Source: Bin87 sp965220095 (GTDB lineage Bacteria; Chloroflexota; Dehalococcoidia; Lucifugimonadales; UBA3495). From it: a DNA stretch of 64,000 bases. The translations under genes and the position numbers were made by a program. The stretch spans positions 62,001-126,000 of the forward strand of contig CBDCPD010000003.1 of the NCBI GenBank assembly GCA_965220095.1. Direction: 5' to 3'. Below the pieces are notes generated by a model that did no database searches, was not told the origin of the DNA, and saw only the letters and a program-made list of their open reading frames with translations. Positions 33,488 to 43,041 of the stretch are shown here, piece by piece; position 1 is the first letter of the stretch; each line of letters opens with the position of its first letter.

Positions 33488-35065
33488 TCAGAAGATGTGG
33501 CGGTTCTGGGGAAGCTGCAGGGATGCCGGCTGACCGTTTCGCCGCCAGACCGTTTGAGTCCCGACCAGGGCGTCTCGTGTCGCCTCCCGGTAGTTCGTCG
33601 TATACATTGGCAGGTGTCCCGCCACGCTCCAGAATATCGCCTCCGCCTCGGGCTCCTGGCAAACAACCAACAGCGGCACCCGCACCGGCGGGTGCGACTC
33701 GGCCAGGATGAGGTAGGGCTTCAGCTTGCGCTCTACGGTATCGCGCGCATCCGCGGAGCGTTCGTACTCCAGGAAATACCATTCGTCCCCGTCGTCCACC
33801 GAGTGCATACGGACCACGGCGTCAGGCGCCAGTTGGGTGAGTCCGGCGTAGTCGGTGATGGCTCGCCAACCTGGGACCACCGGCACTCTCTGTTCGACGA
33901 ATCTGGACGCCAGGTTCGCCAGGCCGGAGTCATGCCGCACCAGGCGTTTCCGGTTATGGCTATCCTCCATGCAGAAGCTGGAGAACCTGGCCCTCACCGT
34001 GCTGATATGAACCCGGTCTCGCCGGGATGCCCAGAGGAGACCCGCGTCGGCGAGGTAATGATGGCCGCCGAACTCCACCAACAATCCCACTTCAATCAGC
34101 ATTGCCAGGGCCGGCATTACCTTGCTGTTCGTCTCACGGCAGAACCGCGAAATATGGGACAGGCGGCAGGCGGGCCACGATTCGACCGTTCCCAGGATGC
34201 GGTAGGGCAGGCGGACGTTCATGGCCTGATACTGGGGGTTCGCCAACCAGGACCTGATGCGCGCCGGCCTTCCCAACTGGGCGATATCCTCTCGCTCTGC
34301 CACGTCCCCCACGGCCCGTGGGAGCCGGGCCGGCAGGCGCTCTGCCACATTGGGCGCCACCACCCGAATCCGTGCCGGGTCCACCCCGATGGCGGAAAGT
34401 TCGCCGAACGCCACGGTAGCGGCCCAGGCATCTTCAGCAATGACGCACCAGAGAGAAGGCTCCCAGGGGAATGTCTCCGATTCCCCAGCTTCCTCCCACC
34501 AACCGTCGGGGGCAACAGGCTCCAGGTCGTCGAACCGGTGCCCAAGCTTGCTGGACAGGTCGCCAGCCGAGTTCCATCTTCCAGCCCACAGGAACGCCAC
34601 CGTCCATGCACCGTCATATTCCGCCACCGCCTGAACGCCGGTGCGGGCCAGCCACCGGAACCTGGTCACCCGATGCTCCGGCCCGCCGCCGGCGCCATCC
34701 TCAGACGGACGGTCCGTTGCGGTATTCATCGCCTCCGGCAGGAGAGCGTACACCTGCTCCATAATGAAAAGCCGCCCCGACAGGTTTCGCAGGCCACTTT
34801 CCGTAACCGGCCAGGGCGTATCTTCGCACAACGTCCGCTGGCAGTGGAGTAGGCCCGTCTCCGTCAGGCACCAGCGCGCCTTCGCCCGCTCCCACATTCC
34901 CATGGTGAACTGCATGGCCAGCCCCTCTTGTCGCAGCTCCTGCAGTCCCTTCTGGCATTGACTGAGGGTCAGATGTCCCCACCCACTGATATCGTTTGGG
35001 CTGGAATATGGCGCCTGCCACAGGCAGCGCAGCAAAGGGCGCGGTTCCAGCCTTCCGGTCGTCAT
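33488..35065 (-). CDS. Replication-relaxation family protein, second paralogue
   Basis: A 525-residue protein; start ATG 35065 chosen because GGGAGA lies eight bases upstream and the homology with the paralogue at 1781-3559 begins here (LLRCLWQAPYSS). Shared features include an N-terminal winged helix, a mid-region YDGAWTVAFLWAGRW and SETFPWEPSLWCVIAEDAWA, and the C-terminal DAVVRMHSVD, FLEYERSADARD, KLKPYLIL, PLLVVCQE. Together with the paralogue it suggests that plasmid-type or conjugative functions were acquired more than once. Upstream, 35066-35623 contains no gene; an AT-rich stretch near 35360 may hold its promoter. Confidence 0.65.
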   Translation of the reverse strand: MTTGRLEPRPLLRCLWQAPYSSPNDISGWGHLTLSQCQKGLQELRQEGLAMQFTMGMWERAKARWCLTETGLLHCQRTLCEDTPWPVTESGLRNLSGRLFIMEQVYALLPEAMNTATDRPSEDGAGGGPEHRVTRFRWLARTGVQAVAEYDGAWTVAFLWAGRWNSAGDLSSKLGHRFDDLEPVAPDGWWEEAGESETFPWEPSLWCVIAEDAWAATVAFGELSAIGVDPARIRVVAPNVAERLPARLPRAVGDVAEREDIAQLGRPARIRSWLANPQYQAMNVRLPYRILGTVESWPACRLSHISRFCRETNSKVMPALAMLIEVGLLVEFGGHHYLADAGLLWASRRDRVHISTVRARFSSFCMEDSHNRKRLVRHDSGLANLASRFVEQRVPVVPGWRAITDYAGLTQLAPDAVVRMHSVDDGDEWYFLEYERSADARDTVERKLKPYLILAESHPPVRVPLLVVCQEPEAEAIFWSVAGHLPMYTTNYREATRDALVGTQTVWRRNGQPASLQLPQNRHIF

Positions 35066-35623
35066 CGCTCGTCTCCCGTATCCCGGTGCTGTCCTCTTGT
35101 GGGGGTGCGGACGGTGGCGAGCATTCGTCCATACCGCCAACCCGACCCTCCACATCGACCCTGCTGGAGGGGTCCACAACCTGGCGCTGCGGGTGGCTGC
35201 TGACCTGCGGGGGTTTGTTGACAATCCCCAGATCACTCGGGGCGCGCAATGCCCCCTATACCACACGTCGGCCACGCCTGTTTTGTTAAGTAACCCCCTG
35301 GGTGTCGCGATTTTCAACGCCGCCAGCCATTAACGCGCGCAACACCCCTTATTCCACACATATGATAAGAGTAAGCAGCCCGCCAGTCAACCGGGTAAAA
35401 CCGAGTGTGCAACTCCCCCTCACGCCCCTGTGGCGGCCGTCAACGCCCCTGCGGCGCCACAATTGCCGCTTGTACTCGCGTGCAACCCCCCTTTATTTAT
35501 ACTAGTGGAACTGCATGCATGTATCACCAGTGCGATGCGCACTACGAATTTTGCTCTCACGCGGCTCTGGAGACAAGGCCTCCCGCTCGCCGGCCTGGGC
35601 ATACACGTTAGACACAACGGCGC

Positions 35624-38287
35624 CTAACCCCACAGTTCAGGGTTTATTGGCATCCATCCTTCACTTCGATACCGCCACGCATGGCGCGGCCCCTGGCCCA
35701 GGATGAGGATGTCACCATCGCAGCCGGTGTTCAGGATCCGCTGGGCCACGTCCATGGGGAACTCGGTCACCGGCTTCACCTCGGCGTAGGCTTCGAGGTC
35801 GTTCAGGATCAGACGGAAATCGGGCGTCCAGCCGTCGAATTGTACCGGCTCGTACTCCCAGGTGATGCCATGTCGGTCGAACCACGCCGCCCACCGGGCT
35901 TCCAGCTGGCTGCGGAAGGTGACGCCGCCGTACTCGGTGATGACGGGAGTCTGCTCAGGGTCCAGCGTGTGGGGCGCCACGGCAGCCGACCACCGGTGCA
36001 ACGCGGCGGCGGTATCCTCCCTCAGCAATCTGTCCCGCTCCGAACGCTGACCAGGCTGTCGGGCTATCTCCAGCAGTGCCTGGGTATAGCGGCCCAGGTT
36101 GTCGGCCACGGCCTTCGACAGTCCCAGCCCGCCGCCCACCTTGTCCCAGAGGACGATGGCCCGATGCACCTCGCTGCTGCGCCCGTCCCTTACCACCTGG
36201 ACGTTCTGGTGCGTGGTGCGGATGTCGGCGGGATGAATCGACTCCCGGCTGCACATCACCGTGCGCAGCGCCCGGGCCACGTCCCGCCTGGTGTTCGCGT
36301 CGTCGAACCAGTCCTCCCAGATGATGATCACCGTGGCCGTGGTGCGCAGGTTGGTCTCCACCTCGGGGATGCCCTCGGCGCCGTAGTGGACGTCCCGCCA
36401 CTCGGTGTCGCCCGGCTCGCGGATGGAGCAGCCCACGATGCGCTCCCAGGCCACCGCCTGGGCGTGGGTGCAGTACTCCACGTGTCCGAGCGTGGACGCC
36501 CGCGGTTGCTGCAGGGTGACGGTGGCCCCGCTGTGGGTGATGGGTCGGGTCTCCCGGGGCGGAGCGTGGCGCGCCGTGATCACCGTCTCACCGCCCGACT
36601 CCCGCCAGGCCAGGACGTTGTAGCTCTGTTTGGCGTGGAAGTAAGTGGCCAGCGGGTAGGCGTCCCGCGCCGCCTCACGACGGGTCACCTCGCTGGTGAG
36701 CAGTTCGGTGGTCAGGGGTTCGCCCTCGCCACCCGGCATCAGTTGAACAATGCGTGCCCGGCCATCGGCGGCATCACGAATGTCGTTGCGGTGGGGCTGC
36801 TGGGGATCCCCCGTCTGGAACTCCGGCGCGTAGTGATCGCCGCGGGCGATCTCACGCAGCGTCTGGGGCAGCTGCTCCGGCCAGGCGTCGGTGGGCGACG
36901 GTATGGCGCGCTCCATGCCGTTGAGGTCGGTCTCCTTGGCCAGGCAGCGCCCATGGGTGTTCCTGATGTTGGGATTGGACGGATACAGTCGCGCCGGCTC
37001 CACCGGCTGGTGCCAGTAGGTCTCGAGGCTGTCCTCGTGGAACTGGAAGGCGTGGCGCGGCGCCACGATGATGAACCGCCCCGGGCCGGTCCGACCCACC
37101 CGTCCGGCCCGCTGCCTGAGGCGTCCCACCGAGTGGGGCAACCCCAGGTTGAAGCCCATCTGCAGGTCGGGGATGTCGATGCCCAGCTCCATGGCGCTGG
37201 TGCTGGCGATGCCCCGTATGTCCCCGGCCCGCAGTGCCTCCTCGATGCGCTCCCGGCGCATCAGCCCCGAGCGATACGCCATGGCGTCCCGGGACTCCAC
37301 GATGATGGCGTCCTCGGTGATGCTGCGGGCCGCCTCAATGCCGGCCGCGGCGCGCTCCGCCAGCTGCCGGTCGTCCACGAAGGCGATGTACGACCGGTGG
37401 GGGTCCTCGCTGATCACCTCCCGCACCGCCGCCTGCAGGTCCTGCCAGCCCTCGTCGTGGGGCTCGCGGCCGATGGCGTGCTGCACGGTGAGCTCGGCCC
37501 GGGGACTGCCGTTGTAGCGGTCGTCCACCACCTGGAAGGGCAGGCCTGTGAGGGTCTCGAGGTGCTGGGCCGGATTGTGGATGGTGGCGCTGGCCGCGAT
37601 TACCCGCAGGGGATCGAACTGCGACATCAGTTCCTTGCGCTTCTGCTGCAGCCGGTGCAGCAGGTAGAGACAGTGGGTGCCCAACGCCCCGTCGTAGGTG
37701 TGGGCCTCGTCCAGGATCAGGAACGCGAGATTGGAGATGAAGCGGCGCACGTTGTACTGGGAGTTCTGCACCTCCCGGAGGTCGTGGCGCAGGGGCCGTC
37801 TGCCGTAGAGGGGCTCCGAGTAGGCCATGAGCCACTGCTGGATCACGTCGGGGGTCATCAGGGCCATGCGGGTGCGCTGGAGTATCTGCCTACGCTCGGT
37901 GAGGTCGCGCACGTCGCCGTCGATGCGGTTGATGCAACTGGGATCCAGGCCGGCGGCCTCCGCCATTTCCTGCCAGCGGATGACCTGGTCCCGGGCCAGG
38001 GCCTTGATGGGGTAGATGGCAATGGCTGTGGCGTTGGGGTGCGTGGCCAGATGATCCAGGGTGGGCGCCTGGAAGACCAGGGACTTGCCGCTGGCGGTGC
38101 CGGTGCTGATCACCAGGTTGTGACCCTGTCCCAGCAGCTCCAGCCCCATGGCCTGGTGCAGGTACAACTGGCCGTCCCCGGTCTGGGCCTTCACCGCCGG
38201 CCGGACCGGACTGGCACTCAGCCAGGCCGGCGCGTCGCCGTAACGGGCCTCCTGGCCAGGGATGGTGATCTCGTCGTGAATATTCAC
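35624..38287 (-). CDS. SF2 DEAH helicase fused to a C-terminal PD-(D/E)XK nuclease (copy 1, intact)
   Basis: An 887-residue protein with a GTG start at 38287. Helicase motifs: Q-like LYLHQAMGLELL, Walker A STGTASGKS (61-69), IYPIKALARDQ, DEAH in LILDEAHTYDG, ASATIHNPAQH, and motif VI RQRAGRVGRTG. The DNA-repair helicase MrfA/YprA has the same core. A DUF1998-like stretch follows (IVLWDKVGGGLGLSKAV), but the usual cysteine cluster is replaced by a nuclease-like ending: FRSQLEARWAAWFDRHG, TPDFRLI with D823, and YAEVKP with E836/K838. A second, broken copy lies at 48612-51247. Only seven bases separate it from the RelE-like gene upstream, implying co-transcription. Confidence 0.9.
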   Translation of the reverse strand: MNIHDEITIPGQEARYGDAPAWLSASPVRPAVKAQTGDGQLYLHQAMGLELLGQGHNLVISTGTASGKSLVFQAPTLDHLATHPNATAIAIYPIKALARDQVIRWQEMAEAAGLDPSCINRIDGDVRDLTERRQILQRTRMALMTPDVIQQWLMAYSEPLYGRRPLRHDLREVQNSQYNVRRFISNLAFLILDEAHTYDGALGTHCLYLLHRLQQKRKELMSQFDPLRVIAASATIHNPAQHLETLTGLPFQVVDDRYNGSPRAELTVQHAIGREPHDEGWQDLQAAVREVISEDPHRSYIAFVDDRQLAERAAAGIEAARSITEDAIIVESRDAMAYRSGLMRRERIEEALRAGDIRGIASTSAMELGIDIPDLQMGFNLGLPHSVGRLRQRAGRVGRTGPGRFIIVAPRHAFQFHEDSLETYWHQPVEPARLYPSNPNIRNTHGRCLAKETDLNGMERAIPSPTDAWPEQLPQTLREIARGDHYAPEFQTGDPQQPHRNDIRDAADGRARIVQLMPGGEGEPLTTELLTSEVTRREAARDAYPLATYFHAKQSYNVLAWRESGGETVITARHAPPRETRPITHSGATVTLQQPRASTLGHVEYCTHAQAVAWERIVGCSIREPGDTEWRDVHYGAEGIPEVETNLRTTATVIIIWEDWFDDANTRRDVARALRTVMCSRESIHPADIRTTHQNVQVVRDGRSSEVHRAIVLWDKVGGGLGLSKAVADNLGRYTQALLEIARQPGQRSERDRLLREDTAAALHRWSAAVAPHTLDPEQTPVITEYGGVTFRSQLEARWAAWFDRHGITWEYEPVQFDGWTPDFRLILNDLEAYAEVKPVTEFPMDVAQRILNTGCDGDILILGQGPRHAWRYRSEGWMPINPELWG

Positions 38288-38293
38288 GGCGCG

Positions 38294-38554
38294 TTACCTG
38301 CGACGGTACGACTCGCGTCGGTGGGCGACGCGAACCACCAGGATGACCAGCTCGTCATCCAACAGCTCGTACAGGATGCGGTAGTTGCCCACCCGTTGGC
38401 GGCGCAGACCCCGTAGCCCTCCCTTCAACGGACTGCCGGACAGCGGCTGCTCCCGTAGAATATCGATGGCGTCAATCACCCGTTCCCTGATATCCCGGGG
38501 CAGCTGGGCCAGCTCCCGCTGGGCGCTGCCCCTAATCCGAATCGAGTAGCTCAC
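38294..38554 (-). CDS. RelE/ParE-family toxin
   Basis: An 86-residue toxin. The GTG at 38554 is chosen: GAGG lies six bases upstream and the RelE fold begins at once (SYSIRIRGSAQREL). Typical features are LAQLPRDIRERVIDAI, PLKGGLRGLRRQRVGNYRILYEL and VILVVRVAHRRESYRR, the last supplying the basic C-terminal residues used for mRNA cleavage in ribosomes. It overlaps the antitoxin gene by 23 bases, the normal coupling. The helicase-nuclease gene follows seven bases later. Confidence 0.92.
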   Translation of the reverse strand: MSYSIRIRGSAQRELAQLPRDIRERVIDAIDILREQPLSGSPLKGGLRGLRRQRVGNYRILYELLDDELVILVVRVAHRRESYRRR

Positions 38555-38759
38555 GCCGGACCTCGTCCCAGTCGAGGACCGGATCGGTGGGGTCCCGTAG
38601 CCGCTCCAGGGCCACGGTGAGGTCATCGAAGTCCTCCAGGTAGCTCTCCAGGGCCTGACGGATCACCTCGGCGCGGCTGCGGTTCAGCGTGGCCGCCGCC
38701 GCATCCAGCGCCTCGGCCACTTCATCGGATACCCGAGCGGTGATCTGTGCCATCGTCAT
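38532..38759 (-). CDS. Ribbon-helix-helix antitoxin of the RelE-like toxin
   Basis: A 75-residue antitoxin. The N-terminus TMAQITARVSDEVAEALDAAAA and RSRAEVIRQALESYLED form the ribbon-helix-helix DNA-binding domain; the acidic tail (DPVLDWDEVRRELLDSD) would wrap the toxin. It is the first gene of an apparent antitoxin-toxin-helicase transcript. Autorepression at the promoter near 38819-38845 is expected. Confidence 0.92.
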   Translation of the reverse strand: MTMAQITARVSDEVAEALDAAAATLNRSRAEVIRQALESYLEDFDDLTVALERLRDPTDPVLDWDEVRRELLDSD

Positions 38760-38818
38760 AATCCTTATTGGTGCGTGTTGAGTGCGAATGATGTCAGTGA
38801 CATTGGAATATAATCACC

Positions 38819-38845
38819 ATAGTACCGGCTGGCCGAGGCTGTCAA
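38819..38845 (-). promoter_or_regulatory. Candidate promoter of the antitoxin-toxin-helicase unit
   Basis: On the minus strand TTGACA (plus 38840-38845) is followed after 15 bases by TACTAT (plus 38819-38824). The spacing is short. A plus-strand TATAAT at 38809-38814 lies in the same region and could serve the NYN gene. Confidence 0.4.
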
Positions 38846-38934
38846 ACTGCCGTGGGCATCTCGTTGGCCATCCCAAGCGGTGGGCAGCGTATGCTTCAGC
38901 CCAGTGTAATGTCGCTTCATGGGTCGGCGGCGTC

Positions 38935-39885
38935 ATGATGATCGACGCAAGGCTGCAATCCGCAGGTACTGTGTTGGCGGAAGCGAGCCTGGCCGCATCG
39001 CCGCGAGTTCACGAGGAAGGTAACCAGTTGGAAGAGCAAGCCACCGGCGTTCTGATCGCCATCGACTGGGAAAACATCCGCCGCGGCGCTTTGATGTACC
39101 AGGTGGAGGTTACGCCCCAGGCCGTCGCTCAGGCGATGATCGCCGTCGGCCGGATCTTTGGAGAGGTGCTGGGCGACAAGGCCTTCGGCGACTGGAGCCT
39201 CCGGCCCGAGGACGGCCGGGCATTCACCGAGGCCGACATTACGCTCTACCACGCGCCTCGCACCATGGCCGGCAAGGACCGGTCCGACCCTTCCATCCTG
39301 ATGGAGGTCTACGACTGGGTTCGAGACTGTGAGGACTGTGGGTTCATCATCCTGGGTTCGGGGGACTCGGACTACCAGGTCCTGGTGGACCGTGCCCGTG
39401 CGCGGGACCGCCGGATCATCCTGTGCGCCTTCAGCCAGGCCGTGGGCCGCGAAATGCTCGCCGCAGCGCCGCTGTTCCCGCTGGAGGCCGAACTGGGAAT
39501 CCACCAGGCCGAGCACGGCGACGTGGCGGTCAAGGCCGACGCACCGCAGGGAAACGCGTCGTCATCCGGCAACGACGCGGCCATCGGCACCTTCATCATG
39601 GAGATGAATCGTCTCGAAGGCCGTATGAACTTCGTCGGCTACAGCATGCTCTGCAACCAGTGGATGCTGGACTGGGGCATGGGCTGGAACGAACACGAAT
39701 GCCGCAGAATGGTGGACGACCTGGTACAGGCCGGCGTGGTCGAGCGCCACGACGTGGTCAACCACAACAACCCGCAGTTTCCCACCGCGGCGGTGCGGCT
39801 GGTGCGCGCCAATGAGACCGTGCGAAACACGCTGGGCTTGAACGAGGCGCCCATCAGCAACCCCGTCCTGCCGGCGTCAGGTTGA
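38935..39885 (+). CDS. NYN-domain ribonuclease-like protein
   Basis: A 316-residue protein with a PIN-like NYN nuclease domain. VLIAIDWENIRRGAL carries the first Asp and the Asn, ADITLYHAPRTM and PSILMEVYDWV the central part, and FIILGSGDSDYQVLV the GDxD acidic pair, followed by IILCAFS. A C-terminal winged-helix-like module (GTFIMEMNRLEGRMNFVGY, ECRRMVDDLVQAG) resembles the OST-HTH/LOTUS domains often linked to NYN in RNA-binding proteins. The start is uncertain: ATG 38935, or a TTG at 39028 preceded by AGGAAGG. An RNA-degrading role is inferred from the family. Confidence 0.82.
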   Translation: MMIDARLQSAGTVLAEASLAASPRVHEEGNQLEEQATGVLIAIDWENIRRGALMYQVEVTPQAVAQAMIAVGRIFGEVLGDKAFGDWSLRPEDGRAFTEADITLYHAPRTMAGKDRSDPSILMEVYDWVRDCEDCGFIILGSGDSDYQVLVDRARARDRRIILCAFSQAVGREMLAAAPLFPLEAELGIHQAEHGDVAVKADAPQGNASSSGNDAAIGTFIMEMNRLEGRMNFVGYSMLCNQWMLDWGMGWNEHECRRMVDDLVQAGVVERHDVVNHNNPQFPTAAVRLVRANETVRNTLGLNEAPISNPVLPASG

Positions 39886-40158
39886 TCGTCGCTGCCACTC
39901 CCAGAGCTGCGGCAGAATGCACAACGCGCTCCATCTGCATCCCTTCCTTTTGCTGATCCTGCATCATCGTAACGCGCGGATTCACCAATCGTCGGCCTGG
40001 AGTACAGAGCGGTAAAAATTGGAACCAGGCTGGTGCGGGTCCCCAAGTTAATTGATTCACGTAATGGATGTTGCGCGAACCAAAAAGGGTATCCATAGGG
40101 GCATGCTGGAAGGAAAGTTTCAAATTCAAGCCTGTAGGGTCAAAGGAGATCATCCGGC

Positions 40159-41712
40159 CTAAAAGGGTTCCCTGTACTCTGGCGGCAGGGCCCTTCTCCC
40201 GTTCTCAATGGACCTCATAGTTTCTCTCCAGGTCCTATTTGTTCCAGTCGCTGCGTCGTTGTCTCTACCCGGGCTCGCCATCGCATGGCGTGATGTGACC
40301 GCCTTCGCAGTTTCATCGAGGCCAGGGAATAGAGTCTCACGCGTGACGTGGAGCAATTCGAGCTCCTTCAAGATCCGGCTCTTGCATCCGGCTGGGATGG
40401 TCAACGTGTAGTGATGATAGCTTGGTATCGACTCATTCCATCGGACAATCTGGTGGCGCTCAAATCTCTCGTGAAACGCCGATATCAAGAACGCTCCGGC
40501 CTGGGCCCTCAGTCGCTCGACCGACTGTTGGGGTTCGACAACGAATACCCTGAACAAGTCCCTCGGGTCGATGCGAGGCTGAAAGTGCGGTTTCTCTATC
40601 CCGATCAGGTGGTAGAGTCTGTTCATCACCTGGGAATAATGTAGTCTGGGCCAATCGCAGCCGCGCCGTTTGCCCAGCAACAGATTTTGTTCGGACCGCG
40701 TGAGCTTGGCAAAGTTCGCTATCACGCTGACGGTGTCGCTGTTGTACGGCTTTACCATGCTGTGAGGGACGGCGAACACGTGCAGGCGTCCCTCGTCGTC
40801 AATCAGGTCTCCCTCGCAAGCGTAAAACAGTGCCACCAACGGGTTCTTGGTGATGTCCAGGAGTCTGGTCTTGAGCCCATGGTGCTGCGCCAGGACCCAT
40901 TGATCCAATGCCGAAACCATCCCGGAGAAGTCCTCTGGGCGACGGGTCATCATGTCGAGCAACATCCGACCTTCGTTTTCCCGCAACTGAGTGCGCCGCA
41001 TCGCTGACGGGCGCAATTTCCAGCGCTTCGCTTCGCCGCGGTAATACAGTTCAAAATCGCTCGTCGCACCGTGCAGATCACGTAGGTCCAAGCACATATC
41101 AATCAGGTCAGCCACGCGCCTGATGACCGTCCTGGCCGGGGTTACCGGATCTTTGGCAGGGTCCATATGCCGAAATAGGTGTGCCCGCCAGGGGCGTGTC
41201 GCCGTCAGATCAGTTCCGGTCAAGTTGGCAGCGGCGAACGCGGCTTGGTCCACCGTGGCGCCCCGCAGGACGGCGTTCTCCAAGTTCGCATACGTGAACT
41301 CCGCTCCAGTCAGGTCGGCGGCCTCCAGGTTCGCTTCCCGCAGGTCTGAGTTGAGGAAATTCGCCTCCTGGAGGTTGAAACAGGCATATGGATTGCGAAA
41401 GTCGGTCCGCGCCAGGTTGGTAAAACTGAGATTGACCGCGGGATATTCCGTAGCCTGTTCGACGGAGCGGCCCTGCTCGCGCTCGGCCCGCTGCACCAGC
41501 AAGGCACCGATGCGCGTCCCGCTCAAGTCGCGTTGGTGTCCGCCGCTCGCCGCAAAATGGCGTCCCGTATCCCAAGCGTTCATATTCGCGTTCCAATGTT
41601 GAACGCCCTGCAGGAACAGTTGAAGATCCTCATCATTCGCCATGGTCGCACTCACTATTGGGGTGTCGTCTGATTGGAGAGATCCTTCGATCGACCGGAG
41701 CTCCAAAGTCAT
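40159..41712 (-). CDS. FRG-domain protein with pentapeptide repeats
   Basis: A 517-residue protein. Residues about 92-175 are pentapeptide repeats (LSFTNLARTDF, ANFLNSDLREANLEAADL, AEFTYANLENAVLRGA), expected to form a right-handed beta-helix. Residues about 215-330 are an FRG domain (FELYYRGEAKRWKLRPSAMR, QHHGLKTRLLDITKNPLVAL). FRG domains are found in phage-defence and toxin-like proteins and have been proposed to be ADP-ribosyltransferase-related. The combination in one chain is unusual. An alternative start is ATG 41643. The upstream gap 41713-42238 contains no supportable gene. Confidence 0.88.
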   Translation of the reverse strand: MTLELRSIEGSLQSDDTPIVSATMANDEDLQLFLQGVQHWNANMNAWDTGRHFAASGGHQRDLSGTRIGALLVQRAEREQGRSVEQATEYPAVNLSFTNLARTDFRNPYACFNLQEANFLNSDLREANLEAADLTGAEFTYANLENAVLRGATVDQAAFAAANLTGTDLTATRPWRAHLFRHMDPAKDPVTPARTVIRRVADLIDMCLDLRDLHGATSDFELYYRGEAKRWKLRPSAMRRTQLRENEGRMLLDMMTRRPEDFSGMVSALDQWVLAQHHGLKTRLLDITKNPLVALFYACEGDLIDDEGRLHVFAVPHSMVKPYNSDTVSVIANFAKLTRSEQNLLLGKRRGCDWPRLHYSQVMNRLYHLIGIEKPHFQPRIDPRDLFRVFVVEPQQSVERLRAQAGAFLISAFHERFERHQIVRWNESIPSYHHYTLTIPAGCKSRILKELELLHVTRETLFPGLDETAKAVTSRHAMASPGRDNDAATGTNRTWRETMRSIENGRRALPPEYREPF

Positions 41713-42238
41713 TATCTATTCCGCCAGAGGAGTTTATACGTCTTGACCGGTAGTGCTCCGTGACTGGATGGATAGTCGTCCAGATCCCGAGCGTTGCCGG
41801 GTTTTCCATCGCTGATGTCGCAGTCCCGGGGCAGCCACGCAATTTTCCTGCGGCACGTCATTCAGGTATCGGGAGGACATTTCGTATGCGCCGCCGGCGA
41901 TTCCGATAAGTGCAGTCGGTCCGGGATTCTTGATTGATCCTGATCGTCCGGATAATGGCTTGCGGGCTCGTCTCCATCACGTTACAATCCCGGCCGCCAT
42001 CGTGGTTACAGAGTGCCAATTGCCCGGTACTGACCGAGTTCAGTGGGGCGCTGATTGTCGCAACCAAATTGTGACCGCAAGCATGGCGACGTACCAATCG
42101 GCGGGCCGCGCTGGCTTTGGTCATCGCGAACGCAGGGCGGCATTCGTTCCACACTCGCGGCGTTAGTGTGGAAACTCGATTGCCGCGCTCACTGCTCCCG
42201 CTCCTGCGGCACGATTATGCAAGAAGGACGGTTGTTCC

Positions 42239-42625
42239 ATGACTACCAAAGACGCAGAGGCATTCGTTGCTCGCTACATAGCGGTTGACAGCCATCTCAA
42301 CGAGCGCAACGGCTCCACGAAGCAGGTGTACGGCGTCGCCGGAGAACGCCCGGCGGGCCGCAAGCTGGCGGATGACATCGCCAGATACTGCAACCAACTG
42401 GATAGGGAGGGCTACGAGGTCATCTCGATTTTCCCGCTCACCGCTGGACGCGCTGCGGAAGTGTCCGCAGAAGCCACGGAGCGCGTGGCCGGGCGAACCT
42501 ACCGGACTAGCTTGTCAGAGGGGGATGAGGAATCGGATTACGTCGATACCGGCGTGGGCTACAGCGTGACCGACGGGGTGATTGTCGTCGCCAACCGGCG
42601 GCGACGCCGTCAACTTCGGGAGTGA
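42239..42625 (+). CDS. Hypothetical protein, 128 residues, upstream of viperin
   Basis: ATG start with AAGGA about ten bases upstream. The product begins MTTKDAEAFVARYIAVDSHL and contains DREGYEVISIFPLTAGR, VGYSVTDGVIVVANRR, suggesting a small alpha/beta domain. No family recognised. It lies 416 bases before the viperin gene on the same strand; whether it belongs to the same unit is unclear. The intervening 42626-43041 region contains an inverted repeat (GTCCGGT with ACCGGAC) near 42660 and a doubtful 49-codon frame at 42764. Confidence 0.6.
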   Translation: MTTKDAEAFVARYIAVDSHLNERNGSTKQVYGVAGERPAGRKLADDIARYCNQLDREGYEVISIFPLTAGRAAEVSAEATERVAGRTYRTSLSEGDEESDYVDTGVGYSVTDGVIVVANRRRRRQLRE

Positions 42626-43041
42626 CGTGAAGACGTAACGACCAAGTCTTTTCCGCAGTCCGGTCCGGCGCAACGCCGCCGGCGCACCGGACGACGTCAG
42701 GGGTTCAAAGGAGCAGTACCGTGCCGCAGAGGGAGGATTTCGCGATCCAACGGGGCGGCCCGGATGGAGCGCACCGTGGTGGGTGTCGATGGCCTGACCC
42801 ATGTGTTGTCGGGACAGAGGCCGGGTAGAGACGGCCGTTTCACCGACGAAGGCGCATATCGTCGCGCCATTGAGCAGGCGGTCGGGGAGAACGGGCGGCA
42901 GCTCCGCTGATGCAAAGGCGTTGCAACAACCTTTCCACGGAATGCGATTTGTCCGCCTGACTGGGGCTGACCGCTCAGAAGAGCAACCCTACGATGGCCA
43001 TAAAACGCTTCCGTGAAGCTACGGAACATCGTGGAGTCGAA

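Noticed and set aside
35681..38416. Long plus-strand open frame (911 codons) opposite the helicase-nuclease gene
   Set aside because: Antisense shadow: His/Gly/Val-rich translation without domains, while the minus strand encodes clear helicase and nuclease motifs.
39854..40153. Minus-strand frame of 99 codons after the FRG gene
   Set aside because: Starts three bases after the FRG stop but overlaps the NYN gene end, has no clear ribosome binding site and no protein-like pattern; too weak to call.
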